Below, one piece after another: positions 36,340-45,455 of a DNA stretch of 64,000 nt. The translations under genes and the position numbers were made by a program. The stretch's first letter is position 1. Every line of letters starts with the position of its first letter. The notes under the pieces are model-generated. The model made no database searches. It had not been told where the DNA came from and worked only from the letters and a program-made list of their open reading frames with translations. Source of the DNA: Reticulitermes speratus (Eukaryota; Arthropoda; Insecta; Blattodea; Rhinotermitidae); the NCBI GenBank assembly GCA_021186555.1, contig JAJKFL010000002.1, positions 28,808,001 to 28,872,000 on the forward strand, given 5' to 3'.

Positions 36340-36500
36340 TACACGGTGCCTACTTTCGCATCGAGATGTCCTGGGTTCGAATCTTGTCCCTGAGATCGGC
36401 TACTTTACCTCTCGTAGTTTCAGTCCCCCTGGTAAGAGATGGAACGATGCCTTCAGGCCACGACCTCTTCCTTCCACATCCTTCACAATTCGTCATTCAC
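36340..36500 (+). mobile_element. tRNA-headed SINE, unassigned family
   Basis: 'gtgcctactttcgcatcgag' with B box 'gtcctgggttcgaatcttgt' is followed by 'ctttacctctcgtagtttca' and 'cttcaggccacgacctcttc'. It may be related to the segment at 52000-52170. Ends not determined. Confidence 0.45.
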
Positions 36501-36819
36501 TGCTACCCTGCCAACTGATGGTCTGTCAGCGTATGCAACACACAGGATAACTAAACAAACCAAGAACATAAAAATGTGTGATATACCTCGGAAAAAATTC
36601 TAGTTATTTACCAAATATAAGGTCCAAATGAAATGTCGGTCTTAATCCCACGTTCTGACAACGTTGTATCGGCTGTGGACGTTACTTCGTCTGACAGTAG
36701 ATCACTGTGAGGACTGTGTCTAGTCTTAGGGTTGACAGTGAATTAGAAAGGATTTTAAAACAGGAAATATCTGTTTTATTTTACAGAAGCAAAAAACGGG
36801 ACAATTAGCCAGCATCTCT

Positions 36820-37095
36820 CTTGAGAAGAAATTTTATGGAACCAGAAAGTCCATGACCGCGTTCAGAAGATCCACCATTGTACCCTATTCCGAGCCAGTT
36901 GTATCCAATATCTATTCATTGACATCCCATTTACTGAAGATAAACTTTAATAGTATCCTCCCATATAGCCTACCATAGGTCTTTGATGTACATTTTTCCT
37001 TCGGATAGTACGACGAAAACTTTGTACGAATACTTCAAATTTTTCATGCCTGCTACATATTCTTCCCATCTCATCCTCCCTATATGCCAGGAAGC
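36820..37095 (-). mobile_element. LINE 3'-end fragment, diverged
   Basis: 'gaaattttatggaaccagaa', 'ccatgaccgcgttcagaaga', 'gataaactttaatagtatcc' and 'cttcccatctcatcctccc' follow the order of 53390-53640. The minus-strand translation still shows 'MRWEEYVAGM', the counterpart of '[10 protein letters not shown]' in the better copy. No intact frame. Confidence 0.5.
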
Positions 37096-38319
37096 TGAAG
37101 AGAGCGAAATAAAGAAACAAAGCGGCAAAATTTTGTGAAATGAAGCTAGAAAAAGAGGAACAGACAATGGGAGAGACATAAAGAAAGAGAAAAGGAAATA
37201 AGGAAAAGAAGGAACAGTATGTTAGAAATGGAGAAACGAGCACACAGAAAGACGATACAAAGTAGGGCGTCAGAATGCAACACGCCAGTTTCACAAAAGG
37301 TCAGAACGACAATGGACCTACTGCTGTTACTGCAGATGCATTACGGATGGACGGACGAGAACGTTTTGGCATCAACACAGTGTTTTCTGCCCTCAAGTGG
37401 AACGAATGACGCATATTTGACTTATTGTGTTCTGTGCGTGGCAATGACCCACAGCGAGCCTCACTAGGTCATTTCCCTTTCGTACCACCGAAGCGGGCGT
37501 TAAGCTGCCTTCTATGAAGTGCCACAAAAACCGCTTCGGAAGGAAACGGCCAAGGTGAGGCAATGACTCCCAAGGGGCCTGCCAAATGTCTGTTGACATC
37601 AACTCTATTCTCATCCCAGCACTATTTCTGACATTCTCATATATTCAACCCGTTTGGCAAACCAGGTCCTTGCAAAGAAACGGCTGTTGTTAGTAGGCAT
37701 GAAAACAAACACAACTCACTCACGTTCGGTGTGAGATGTGTGGTTTTCATCGTAATGCCTAGTCTTCTCTTATCGTCCGATGCCAACCTTTCCGAGGACG
37801 TTACCTCGACCTTCAGAGGTAAAGTGATGCAACCCGTTTCCATATCGTGAAATCTCACGCTCACAGTGAATAAGTTAGATACAGAATGAGAGCCCCTTTG
37901 ATAAATATTACTTAATCGCAGTTAATTGCCGGGTAATTCTTAGAGATTATATTATTTTTGTAAGAAAGGAAGAACGTCAGCCAGAAGCTTGCTCCTTATC
38001 TTTGTCGCTGATGTTTTATTTAAGAAATACACGGAATTCCTTCCAACAAAATTTGACTGTAACACACACTAAATACTATTACAACGTACTTAGAACTGAA
38101 AGAGTAAGGGGGTGGTAGAGCTTACAACTCCGTATTTTTCTCACTTCCTTCCGCTGTAAACTTTCCAACACAAGACATCTTCCTACACAATATGCACGAT
38201 TCCCGTTGCAAATTAAATAATGTTTACCAAACTCAATTATGCATGCGAAGTTCACCAAACCATTAAAAAAAGCTGACTTTCATACTGATGGGACAGCAGA
38301 AGTTAAATGTATTCGAAAT
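37096..38319. other. Anonymous DNA
   Basis: No gene recognised. The 115-codon minus frame ending here (36947-37294) is Phe/Ser-rich and overlaps the LINE remnant. Confidence 0.4.
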
Positions 38320-38590
38320 CTCTCGCAGGTCGCAGACATAGGGGGTCACATGCGGCCCTTGGCCCTCCGTATAGGAACCCGCTGGACAATCCGAGATTCG
38401 AGGCTCTGAGGCCCATCTATCCTCCTATTAAATGGGTACCGTGGTCTCTTTCCCAGGGGGTAAAACGGCCGAGGCGTGAGGCTTACCACTCACCTCTATC
38501 TAGTGTCGAGGTACAAAGAATGGGCGTAGATAAATCTCCACTCCCCCTTTGGCCTTCGTGGCTTGTACAGGAACAACGTTACCTTTTTTA
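38320..38590 (+). mobile_element. SINE family 4, diverged head
   Basis: 'gaggcccatctatcctccta', 'aaatgggtaccgtggtctct', 'taaaacggccgaggcgtgag', 'ccactcacctctatctagtg' and 'cttcgtggcttgtacaggaa' match family 4. The head region is scrambled. The 96-codon open frame over it is incidental. Confidence 0.65.
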
Positions 38591-39177
38591 TCAGTAAACG
38601 TTCATTTCGGCAGTCTTAGCAGTATTATCAGTTGACATATTCTTATATTTCATTGACCATCACAACGCAGCAAATTAAAAAATTAACAGTTCATATTAAT
38701 TAGCGATATTCGCCATCTTTCAAATTATAAGATTAATTTCAGGGGCCATACACTATAATAAAGTAGTAAGTGTTCACATGATTATAATTTTTCTAACTTA
38801 TTTCAGTAACGTGTAAACTATAATGGCTTGTGTACAGTCCATGACCCCCTAAGGATAAGCCCGATGTTTAAAAATATGGCATGGAGCTTCACTAATAAAA
38901 ATGTTTAAGTTTTCATTTTTTGTTTTGTGATTGTCAAGAAAACGTAAAACTTGCACGAACTTATATTTCGTTATTTCAATGTTATTCCTTCTTTTAAGGT
39001 TTCATTTACTATCGTCTGTGATACTGACAACAAACACAACATAACCCGGACCAAAAACAAATATCTCTGCGTGTATTATAAAAGACATTTCTCACACTTT
39101 CCGTAAATCGCTTACTCCCTGCAGTGTGTTAATTCTATTGGCCAGGACCCACCACCAGCCCGAATACACCATATTGC
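38591..39177. other. Left flank of the LTR element, anonymous
   Basis: AT-rich with no gene seen. The four bases CCAC at 39178-39181 are the left copy of the target duplication. Confidence 0.5.
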
Positions 39178-39181
39178 CCAC

Positions 39182-39796
39182 TGTTGTATCCCGGGAGCTG
39201 ATAGTTGGATCTTGTTGTTGACCGAGCGGAGTCTAATGATGGATCCGTTAGGATACTTAAGGAATGACTTCCAAGTCCACTTAGAAGATGGTTTGACACA
39301 AAGATATATATATATTTGAAAATATTATAAGTACAGATTAGATGACTGAAATGTAATACAGGTGAAAGTACCGGAGTGTCCCCCAGTGCTATACATACAT
39401 CAGTTTATATACGTAATTAGGGAGGTGTCATGTGACAATCATACGTCATAGCAGAGGGGTCTTGGGTGTGGTCGTGTGAAGCTATTGGTCAAGACTTACA
39501 TTGTTATCCTATACGGTCCTGCCTTCGGATCCTTACGTCATAATAACATCATAGCTTCACACGAGTCTTTCACCCCTTGTGACATTGACAGGGTATCAAA
39601 AACACTTGTGCTGAGATGGGGCTAATCTCCCTGTAGGTTGGGGAGGACAGCCAGCTCATGTAATCCCCTTCTTCCTGCTTAACGCAAGACCCTTGCAAGG
39701 TGTGGTTGGTACAATTATAACAGAAATTGTGAGTGTACATACAATTTCAATACATAAAGTGAATAACATTTACGTACACCGTCGTCATATATGACA
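39182..39796 (-). repeat. 3' LTR (615 bp)
   Basis: It matches 47573-48187 with an offset of 8391 and no mismatch seen. TG...CA ends. It contains a TATA-like element (plus-strand TTTATATA at 39404-39411), which in this copy would drive outward transcription into the flank at 39181 and below. A short TA run stands at 39303-39316. Confidence 0.97.
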
Positions 39797-39806
39797 CCTT
39801 CCCCCT
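39797..39806 (-). promoter_or_regulatory. Polypurine tract
   Basis: The sense strand reads AGGGGGAAGG directly against the TG of the 3' LTR, preceded by a T-rich stretch. This is the expected plus-strand DNA primer site of an LTR element. Confidence 0.88.
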
Positions 39807-40069
39807 AAAAGAAAAATAAGCAATAACAAAGCTTATTTTTAAGGAACACCATTACACTGTCCTTTACACAATTACATGCTACTTATGAAAATTACATTTT
39901 ATACTATTTCTTGAGCTAACCTACATACACATTTCAAACATTTCTAAATTAATGCATACATATAGTTTTATTTTGGCTACATGTTACCCACAGAATTAGA
40001 TAAATGGATCACATCTCAATGGCTATAATTTCTGGGTATCCATTAATGTGCTGTAAACAGAATTACATG

Positions 40070-42103
40070 TTACCGTTTGCCTGCAGGAGTGATGTGTCTG
40101 CTACACGCATTAAGTGACACTAGTTCAGTTTCCTCTATAGCATCGCTTTGTGACGGTTTTTGCTTGCTACTCGCTCGAGTGTTAGACATTTTCAAACTTT
40201 CCTTGGAGGAATAAACTGAATTTATAATTTTGGGTTTAATTACTATTGTCGTGCATGGATTATTGTCTTTCCACCACTTGAAAAAATTTGGACATCTTCT
40301 TCTACAGCATTTACAACAACAACAATAACACAGGATGATTATGACAAGGCTAGTGGTTACCATACCTACATATGATAAGAAGGATAGGTGATCATCATAT
40401 TTGGATTGTCTTATTTTCCATTCTTGCTCTGAAATGAGCCTGTCAACTTCTTCAACTTTATGACTTGCTAGCCTTAAGTCATCAAGGTGGTTTACTACAT
40501 TTTTCAAAGGCATGTCCAAATGAATAGCGTTTAATTTAGAATTTCTTCCTTCAGGTGCACAACAGTCATAATCCAGTGATAAGGAGGGAATGATATCCTT
40601 ATCTGTATTGTTAGAGGACATAAACGTTTGGGCTTGAATTAGGACCCTAGCCCCGTATGCCTTACAAGCACTGTGTAGTATTAGCTTTCCAGTTCCCACA
40701 ATTTCAATGTCTGAGGGTTCATGTTTAGAACACAATACAGTAAGTACGTCTGGTCGCGGAGCGACATACAACCATTCATTACCATGTAACTGAGTCCATA
40801 TAGTTTGATTTATTTCTACAACTCTTTGGGAACAGCTGGAAGGTATTGTTCTGGCTGATTGGAGCATTTCAACTTCGCATTCCTCATGCAAATGTGTTAT
40901 TTGCACTGGATTATTTTGTTTACAAACTCTGTGGTAAGAATTAATTAATTTACATTCCTTAATTTCGTCTACCTTTAACCTTGCATAGTATTGCTTTGCA
41001 ACGTCCATAAGCAAGTATTCGCGTTCCGGAAGGATAAATGTAAATTTTGTGTCAGTGTCCTTTATCTTGATTGGTAAAGGCAGGACGTGATACACGTTGT
41101 AGTTCACATGGTTGGTTAGAGGTAAACGAATTACATATACAAGAAAGTTACCCTTAAAAAATACATCAAATTCAATTATCCTTAAAACTAAGTTTTGGTA
41201 GGTTGCACTCAATGGTATGGGTAAAGAAAGTTCACTTGGAATGTCAGCCTGGCTTGCCTTCATCTGTCTTATAATTTGGGCTGGTGTTATTATGTGTGGT
41301 TGTAGAACTCCTTTCTGAGAGTTCATAATGGCATCAATCAATATGTTATATTCCTTTCTACATTCATTTATGGCTCTCTCTAACTGCATAGTATGCTCAT
41401 TGATAGTAAGTAACATGGAAGTAGCTGTAAACATTTCCTTAATTTCACCATCGCGTTCATTTATGTGCTTGGCCATCTCATCTAGTCCTCTAGATAATAT
41501 TCTTTCGTTTTCTGATACCGCTAGTAATGTAGAATTCATTGATCTTAAGGTTGATTTGACAACAGTTATCTGTTCTTTTGAGAGTTTCAAAAAATCAAGC
41601 TGTTCTCTTTCTAAATTTGTAATTTTCTCAGTGTAATAAGAAGCATCTTCACTGTCCATAGTGCCAAAGAGTATCTTACTTATTCCTCCTATAAAGTTGA
41701 AAACTCCTCTTTTAAAACGCAATTGTTTCTGATCGTCATCAACTCTAGTTAGTTGCCTGACTAACACCTTCAAGTCTTCTACTTCCTTAATCTGTGTATC
41801 TATATATCGGGTGATTTTCGTGCAATCAGTGAAGTTTACCCAATACGTATGTTCATGATCCTTACAGAATTCAACAGATAGGCGGGCATATTTCTTTACA
41901 GTTTCTAAATTTTGATCTGCTTCTTGCAAGTTAACATAAGTTACAATTCTCCATTCCGTATTATAAAGTTGAGCTTCTCCTATGTGATCATAATAGAGAC
42001 CGGGCGATTCCTTAAATCTTTGTAATGTCGCATCGAGGGCGGTTGTTTGTCTTAGTAGTGTCAGTAATGTGAAGATAGTCCAGAGTCTGAGTGCAGGTGT
42101 CAT
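40070..42103 (-). CDS. env: Env glycoprotein, baculovirus-F/errantivirus type, 677 aa
   Basis: Class I fusion-type envelope protein expected to sit in the cell or virion membrane. Visible parts: a hydrophobic signal peptide (residues about 1-22), a furin-type site RFKR at 129-132, then a fusion-peptide-like stretch GVFNFIGGISKILFG (133-147) with the LFGTMDSEDA-like block typical of Baculo_F proteins. A heptad-rich, coiled-coil-like region follows (about 160-255), then at least four N-glycosylation sequons, one membrane span near residues 576-595 followed by a Cys-rich and basic stretch (CCCCKCCRRRC), and a cytoplasmic tail of about 70 residues. The length is normal for insect env genes and the frame is uninterrupted. 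The start lies 11 bp after the pol stop and 4 nt after a good splice acceptor, so expression from a spliced RNA is likely. Function is inferred from family features. Confidence 0.95.
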   Translation of the reverse strand: MTPALRLWTIFTLLTLLRQTTALDATLQRFKESPGLYYDHIGEAQLYNTEWRIVTYVNLQEADQNLETVKKYARLSVEFCKDHEHTYWVNFTDCTKITRYIDTQIKEVEDLKVLVRQLTRVDDDQKQLRFKRGVFNFIGGISKILFGTMDSEDASYYTEKITNLEREQLDFLKLSKEQITVVKSTLRSMNSTLLAVSENERILSRGLDEMAKHINERDGEIKEMFTATSMLLTINEHTMQLERAINECRKEYNILIDAIMNSQKGVLQPHIITPAQIIRQMKASQADIPSELSLPIPLSATYQNLVLRIIEFDVFFKGNFLVYVIRLPLTNHVNYNVYHVLPLPIKIKDTDTKFTFILPEREYLLMDVAKQYYARLKVDEIKECKLINSYHRVCKQNNPVQITHLHEECEVEMLQSARTIPSSCSQRVVEINQTIWTQLHGNEWLYVAPRPDVLTVLCSKHEPSDIEIVGTGKLILHSACKAYGARVLIQAQTFMSSNNTDKDIIPSLSLDYDCCAPEGRNSKLNAIHLDMPLKNVVNHLDDLRLASHKVEEVDRLISEQEWKIRQSKYDDHLSFLSYVGMVTTSLVIIILCYCCCCKCCRRRCPNFFKWWKDNNPCTTIVIKPKIINSVYSSKESLKMSNTRASSKQKPSQSDAIEETELVSLNACSRHITPAGKR

Positions 42104-42126
42104 AGTCCTGTAATCAACAAAAAAAC
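42104..42126 (-). promoter_or_regulatory. Probable splice acceptor for env mRNA
   Basis: Sense text TTTTTTTGTTGATTACAG|GACT precedes the env ATG. The AG is at 42109-42108 and the exon would start at 42107, four bases before ATG. A T-rich tract stands directly upstream and overlaps the pol stop codon (42116-42114). Errantiviruses make env from a spliced subgenomic RNA, so this fits. Confidence 0.7.
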
Positions 42127-43697
42127 GGTTTCAGTCTGTTTGCGTGAACCTTCAGAGTACGGTTCCTAGGTAGTTTTAGTGTTATGTTTACGTCATCAAC
42201 GTCCGTCACTTCATAAGGACCTATCCACGGTGGCGATAATTTCGCCGACCTACCTCGTCTGATTTTCTCGTCATGAAGTAAAACTTTGTCACCAACGGAA
42301 AATAAGGGTGTATTGACGTTTCTGTCATGGTACTCCTTACTACGTTCCTTCTGTGACTTCAAATTAATTCTGGCTGTCTGGTAACTTGACTGTAGTCTAG
42401 ACTGTAATTCCCTAATATAATTGTCATATGTATATTGTACGTCGGGAGGTTCCTTCTGCAGTAATCCCGGTATGTTAGGTTTTCTGCCGAACAACAGCTC
42501 ATGGGGGGTGAATCCCGTGGCCGTATGGGGGGTTGTATTAAACACGAAAGTGGCATAAGGCAACCATTTGTCCCAGTTGCTTTGGTCTTCCAAAATAAAA
42601 CATCTAAGGTATTCCACTAACACTCTGTGTGTTCTCTCTAGGGCTCCATTAGATTGAGGGTGATAAGCTGTGGTTCTTATCTTCTTAATTTTCAACAATT
42701 TACAAACGTTAGTGAAAACTTCACTCATGAAATTAGATCCTTGATCTGTTAATATCATTTGAGGAATCCCAAATTTTAAAACAACTTCTTCTACAAATGC
42801 CTTGGCTACTGTTACAGCGTCTTGCTGTTGTATTGGTATAGCTAGCGTGTATTTTGAGAGTTCGTCCTGAAAAGTTAAAACATATTTGTTCCCATCTGAA
42901 GTTTGATTTAAGGGACCAACAATGTCAAGAGCACACTTTTCCCAAACAACGTCAGGTGTAGTTGTGATTTTCATTGGCATCTTGGTTTTATTTTGCGTGA
43001 TTTTGTTCTTTTGGCAAGTCTCGCATTGTCGTATGTATTCCTCTAACTCCTGTTTCATTCCTGGCCAAGTGGTAAAGATTTTTATTCTGTCATACGTCCT
43101 GTTCATACCCAAGTGACCTCCAGTTGGTTTGTCATGCATTTCGTGAAATATTGCTTGTTTTTCGTCCTTGGTAAAACCTAATTTATCGTTATGATCGTCA
43201 GTGCTACTTTCAGTAACATGTATTCTACTGAGTGCATCGGCGTTTGTATTGTTCGAACCCTTCTTGTAAATGACTTCATACTCATATTCTTCTAGTTTAA
43301 GTCGCCATCTTAAAAGTCTGGAACTCGGATCCTTCACACTGAATATCCAAGTAAGTGGACGGTGATCTGTGACTACTGTGAATTTCCTGCCATATAGGTA
43401 TTGCCTAAAATGTTTGCATCCCCATACAATAGCTAACAATTCCTTCTCTACTGTGGGATAATTCCTCTCTGCATTATTCAAAGTTCTGCTCGCATATGAA
43501 ATGGGAAGATCCTTTCCTATAGGACCTTGACTTAGAATAGCTCCTATGGCGTCGTTACTTGCGTCTGTGGTTAGAACAAACGGTTTAGTGAAATCTGGAT
43601 ATTGTAGTAATGGTTGTGTTGTTAATAATTCCTTTAGCGTATTGAAAGCTTTTTCCGTTCTGTCATCCCAAACGTAAGGTGTGTTCTTTTTCAGCAT
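42114..43697 (-). CDS. pol: Pol C-terminal part: RNase H and integrase (527-aa frame)
   Basis: RNase H: TDAS at 44-47, E85 in VEKELLA, and TDHRPL at 110-115 hold the acidic residues that cut the RNA of RNA-DNA hybrids. The integrase zinc domain has H188/H195 (GGHLG) and C225/C228. The catalytic core has D258 (ALDIVGPL), D318 (LTDQGSNF) and E354 (NGALERTH). The C-terminal 'WIGPYEV...' segment (about 490-500) is the GPY/F-type module. The frame starts inside the RT frame, with an overlap of 35 bp. The methionine is only the first in-frame ATG, and the natural protein is continuous with RT. It is in the same frame as the protease segment, one base out from RT. Confidence 0.95.
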   Translation of the reverse strand: MLKKNTPYVWDDRTEKAFNTLKELLTTQPLLQYPDFTKPFVLTTDASNDAIGAILSQGPIGKDLPISYASRTLNNAERNYPTVEKELLAIVWGCKHFRQYLYGRKFTVVTDHRPLTWIFSVKDPSSRLLRWRLKLEEYEYEVIYKKGSNNTNADALSRIHVTESSTDDHNDKLGFTKDEKQAIFHEMHDKPTGGHLGMNRTYDRIKIFTTWPGMKQELEEYIRQCETCQKNKITQNKTKMPMKITTTPDVVWEKCALDIVGPLNQTSDGNKYVLTFQDELSKYTLAIPIQQQDAVTVAKAFVEEVVLKFGIPQMILTDQGSNFMSEVFTNVCKLLKIKKIRTTAYHPQSNGALERTHRVLVEYLRCFILEDQSNWDKWLPYATFVFNTTPHTATGFTPHELLFGRKPNIPGLLQKEPPDVQYTYDNYIRELQSRLQSSYQTARINLKSQKERSKEYHDRNVNTPLFSVGDKVLLHDEKIRRGRSAKLSPPWIGPYEVTDVDDVNITLKLPRNRTLKVHANRLKPFFC

Positions 43698-44838
43698 CTC
43701 TTGTTAATGGTTTCGCTATTTTACTGAAATTTGGAATGAATCTTCTGTAGTAACCTGCTAAACCTAAGAAACCCTTAAGTTCTCTAGTGGTTTTTGGTAC
43801 GGGGTAACTCTTTACGGCTTCTACTCTTTTCTCATCAGGCCTCACACCTGTGCTTCCTATAACGTGTCCTAAGTAGGAAACTTCTTTTCTCAAAAATTCG
43901 CACTTGTCCGGTTGTAATTTCAAATTGTACTTCCTCATTCTGTCTAAGACTTCTCGGAGTCTATCATTGTGTGCCTTTAAGTTTTCTCCGAACACTACTA
44001 TATCATCCATGTAAACTAGACACTTAATCCCTTGAATACCACTAAGCACGGTGTTCATTAATCTCTGAAATGTTGCAGGGGCACCTTTCAATCCAAACGG
44101 CATCCTCTTGTACTGAAAATGGCCTTCTCTTGTGCTAAACGCAGTTTTTGCTTGGTCTGCGAGTTTTACAGGGACTTGAAGAAATCCACTCGCACAGTCA
44201 ATGGTGGAGAAATATTTAGAATTACCTAAGGTGTCAAGAATTTCCGATATGACTGGTATAGGAAAGCTATCACCAATCGTAACCTCATTAAGTTTTCTGA
44301 AATCTACCACGATCCTCCATTTCTTTTTACCTGAAGCATCTGCTTTCTTAGGAACTACTAGAATTGGCGAATTCCATGGACTTACGCTAGGAGCAATAAT
44401 ACCATCGCGCAGCATTTGTTCTGTTTGTTTTTGCACTTCTTCTCTGTGCACTTCCGGAATCCTATAAGGTTTGGTATTTATTCCCCGCGTTGGGTCTATT
44501 GTCGGAGTGGGTATAGCATGTTCAGCTGCTGTAGTGACAGTTAATTGGTCACCCGGTAAGCAAAACACGTCATTGTATTCTTCACAAATTTTGACAAGGG
44601 AAACCCTCTCCTCACTGTTTAAATGATCTACCCTTAATTCTTCACGTAATTTAGATAGACGTTTGCTATCCTCAGCTACTGCAGTTGTGCATGTCATAAC
44701 AGTGGCATCATGGTCATTTTCTATTTCTTCTAATTCGACATGAGGGGAATCAATCGTAATATCCTCTTCTAAGGTGTTCACGATGCTTGTCACACAGTAA
44801 CCATTAGTTTCCCTGGTTAATGATTCTGCTAGGTACAC
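43663..44838 (-). pseudogene. pol: Pol reverse transcriptase segment, out of frame with both neighbours
   Basis: The RT is a Gypsy-type domain that copies the genomic RNA. It shows WRIVVDFRKLN (175-185), ID-CASGFLQV (213-222), MPFGLKGAPATFQRLMN (246-262), the catalytic YMDD (276-279) and the FLGLAGYYRRFIPNFSKIAKPL thumb/connection region (357-378, shown here in part). All key residues are present. The open frame continues upstream of the first ATG to about 44960, with pol-like sequence. The protease frame meets TAG at 44951-44949, so a one-base loss lies near the A run at 44950-44956. At the other end a one-base gain near 43683 throws the frame off before RNase H. These are opposite changes that isolate only the RT. 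Confidence 0.9.
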
Positions 44839-44948
44839 CCCAGGTGCTACCTCTCTCTTGGATATTAATCCATGTCCTTTGGAAGTTGTGGGCAGTCCTA
44901 CAATGCTTTCCGTTCTAGCCTTTAGGGTTAATTTATAAGGTTTATTTC

Positions 44949-45455
44949 CTACTTTGTTAGTTTGGGATCGAATCTTATTGTCACATCACCCATAACAATT
45001 TCACTATCACAATAACTGATATTGGCCCTTTTGTCTTCCCAAAAGTCACGACCTAAAATCCCGTCGTATCGACAGTCAAAATTGTCGCCCATGACATGAA
45101 ATGTGTGAGTAGTTTCATGCGTCGGTGTCAATAATTTCAGTGTTACTGTTCCTTCAGTCCTTAAGAGTGTGTTGGCTATTCCCTTCACATTTATCCCATT
45201 ATTAGGTTGGTGGTCAAACCCTGGTCTCAAACTTGCGCTCTTAACTATTGAAATTTCTGCTCCTGTATCTATTAGGAATCTTAGTTTCTCAGTCTTACTC
45301 AAATCAACTCTCATTGTTACGGTATCTAACTCTGACTTTGAATGTTTCTCACATTCATTAATTTTGAACAGTGGACAACCATTTACTTGTTCCGACGGGC
45401 GGTTGTCGGGTTGCTCGACAACTCCCTTCCGTCGTTTCCCGACCTGATCCAGCCC
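44949..45455 (-). CDS. pol: Pol N-terminal part: aspartic protease
   Basis: The frame is open from 45455, overlaps the 3' end of gag by about 70 bp in the -1 frame, and runs to TAG at 44949. The retropepsin active site is FLIDTGAE (DTG about 16-18 residues after Met at 45314), followed by the flap region and the conserved ILGRDFW near the C-terminus. The enzyme cleaves the Gag and Gag-Pol precursors. No ATG is needed because entry is by frameshift from gag at 45434-45440. The chain ends early at the break described for the RT segment. Confidence 0.88.
   Translation of the reverse strand, partial: GLDQVGKRRKGVVEQPDNRPSEQVNGCPLFKINECEKHSKSELDTVTMRVDLSKTEKLRFLIDTGAEISIVKSASLRPGFDHQPNNGINVKGIANTLLRTEGTVTLKLLTPTHETTHTFHVMGDNFDCRYDGILGRDFWEDKRANISYCDSEIVMGDVTIRFDPKLTK

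Noticed and set aside
41328-41636. Antisense open frame in env
   Set aside because: It is a shadow of the env reading frame on the opposite strand.
43675-43700. Programmed +1 frameshift at RT/RNase H
   Set aside because: No known +1 slippery codon pair is seen, and such a signal between RT and RNase H is not usual in this group.
44949-44975. Second programmed -1 frameshift at protease/RT using T CCC AAA
   Set aside because: The first base breaks the X XXY YYZ rule, the nearby CCCAAAC is out of phase with the protease frame, and no clear stem follows. A one-base loss in an A run is simpler.
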